Positions 62,903 to 64,000 of a DNA stretch of 64,000 bases are shown here, piece by piece. Numbering within the stretch: the stretch's first letter is position 1; each line of letters starts with the position of its first letter. A program made the position numbers and the translations under genes. This DNA is from Vanessa cardui (taxonomy: Eukaryota > Arthropoda > Insecta > Lepidoptera > Nymphalidae), in assembly GCF_905220365.1 (NCBI RefSeq), contig NC_061146.1:7381538-7445537 (forward strand). The letters run 5' to 3'. The notes beneath the pieces were generated by a model. That model made no database searches, was not told the DNA's origin, and saw only the letters and a list, made by a program, of their open reading frames with translations.

Positions 62903-64000
62903 CGAGGGGTGATCCAAAAGTAATGATAAGAGGATATTTCTAGACTTCATAAAAATCAAAAAAAAATTGTTTAGTTTCTTTATATACCCACTAGTTCAAG
63001 ATAAAAAAATCATATAAATAGGTCATAATTCCTTGAAGATACAATCATTTGAATAGCGACTGTCGACAATAATTCATCAATATGGAGAAAAACGAGATAA
63101 GAGCTGTCATAAAGTACCTTTGTTTGAAGAATGTCTACCAAAGACATACACTGCGACTTGATGGAAACATTAGGGGAATCTGCTCCTCCATATTCCACAG
63201 TTAAGCGCTGGGCCAAAGAATTTAATTTGGGTAGAACATCCACAGACGATGAACATCGCGAAGGACGCCCATCCACGTTCCTCACTGAAGACAACGTCAA
63301 AAAAGTCGAAGATATCGTATTGGCAGATCGAAGAGTGACCATCAGGCATGTAGCTGAGATCACAGGGCTTTCATATGGCAGCATTCAAAGAATCTTGGCG
63401 AATGAATTGCATATAAACAAGGTGTCTGCGCGCTGGGTGCCGAGAATGTTAACTGACGAGCAGAAAAACAAACGAGTCGACATTTCTAGGGCGAATCTCG
63501 AAAAGTTTCAATGCGATAAAGACATTTTGTTACGTTTTGTGATTATGGACGAGCCCTGGATCCACCACTTTGATCCTGAAACCAAGCAACAGTCTATGAC
63601 ATGGAAGCGAGCTTCATCCCCGACGCCGAAGAAATTCAAAGTATCGAGTTCAGCGCGGAAGGTTATGGCGTCTGTTTTTTGGGACGCTGAAGGAACTATT
63701 ATGGTGGAGTACTTGGAAAAAGGGGGGCACTATTACGGGCTCTTATTATGCAGACCAAATAAGGAGATTGTGGGAGGCCATCAAACAAAAAAGACGTCGC
63801 AAACTGCGAGCAGGTGTGTTGTTCCATCAAGACAACGCTCCGCCTCACAAAGCCGCAGTTGCGATGACTGCCATCCAAGAATCCGGGTTCGAAATACTCG
63901 AACACCCACCCTATTTCCGAGATTTGGCCCCCAATGTCTTCTCTTTCCTCGGCTTAAAGAACACCTGCGAGGCAAGAAATTTGAAGACAACAGTGAAGGC
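62903..64000 (+). mobile_element. Mariner transposon, runs off the window end
   Basis: The 5' terminus CGAGGGGTGATCCAAAAGT begins at 62903, after TA (62901-62902), in the style of mariner inverted repeats. About 180 bases of leader precede the transposase. The element's 3' end is beyond the window. Its TA is the same dinucleotide that flanks the DD82E element. Confidence 0.7.
63082..64000 (+). pseudogene. Mariner transposase, partial
   Basis: The ATG at 63082 reads MEKNEIRAVIKYLCLK; a frameshift near 63120 leads to TVKRWAKEFNLGRTSTDDEH, EGRPSTFLTEDNVKKVEDIV and LSYGSIQRILANELHINKVS. The core has FVIMDEPWIHHFDPETKQQS (first Asp), MASVFWDAEGTIMVEYLEKG, FHQDNAPPHKAAVAMTAIQE (second Asp) and EHPPYFRDLAPNVFSFL. 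In the family the last block is DLAPSD, so the third catalytic Asp is Val here (near 63936). Frame changes also occur near 63720 and after 63940. It is inactive. Confidence 0.8.

Noticed and set aside
1..64000. CRISPR array, tRNA, rRNA or bacterial operon features
   Set aside because: No evenly spaced direct repeats, cloverleaf or rRNA sequence was noticed, and introns plus element types show an animal nuclear genome. A tRNA or rRNA search was not run.

Overview
This window looks like a heterochromatin-like, transposon-packed stretch of an insect nuclear genome. It is AT-rich (non-LTR elements GC-rich), has spliceosomal introns, and contains insect families: BEL/Pao, R1-clade, PIF/Harbinger, piggyBac, DUF4371-type hAT, Tc1/mariner. 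A LINE tail near 57.7 kb and TTAGG-like repeats fit Lepidoptera best, but the order cannot be fixed from sequence alone. I recognise no intact host gene; almost every coding trace belongs to a mobile element, most of them broken.

Layout. 0-13.4 kb is a graveyard of short fragments: hAT, Ty3/gypsy, a PIF/Harbinger element (MADF gene plus antiparallel HARBI1 nuclease), a second gypsy, an unrecognised multi-exon pseudogene family, a second HARBI1 piece, a LINE endonuclease, copia, pogo, hAT. 13.4-17.2 kb holds R1-clade LINE copies A and B, cut off by a DD41D Tc1/mariner relative. 18.5-26.2 kb holds pogo remnants, an RTE fragment and one pogo element (19690-26215) interrupted by a 3,042-bp hAT with an exact 8-bp target duplication. 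26.5-33.8 kb holds a mariner piece, a complete Ty3/gypsy with both LTRs and a textbook -1 frameshift heptamer, and a second DD41D element, the last two seated in TA microsatellite. 34.2-48.7 kb holds two long R1-clade copies, C and D; D has a 3,031-bp TA-flanked DNA transposon of uncertain superfamily inside its 5' UTR. 48.7-56.6 kb holds degenerate TTAGG-like repeat, R1-clade copy E split by a complete BEL/Pao element with identical LTRs, and the start of copy F. 56.6-64 kb holds piggyBac, a GTF2IRD2-like hAT, a complete DD82E (Sailor-type) transposon with an intact, intron-containing transposase and long TIRs, and the start of a mariner.

Most notable result. The R1-clade copies carry at their 5' end an HDV-like self-cleaving ribozyme fold: P1, P2, 3-bp P3, P4 and a GCTAA J4/2 segment in the right order, with P4 changed on both sides between copies. 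ORF1 and ORF2 overlap as TAATG (TGATG in one copy), and copies border TTAGG-like DNA or lie head to tail, which together resembles SART-type elements.
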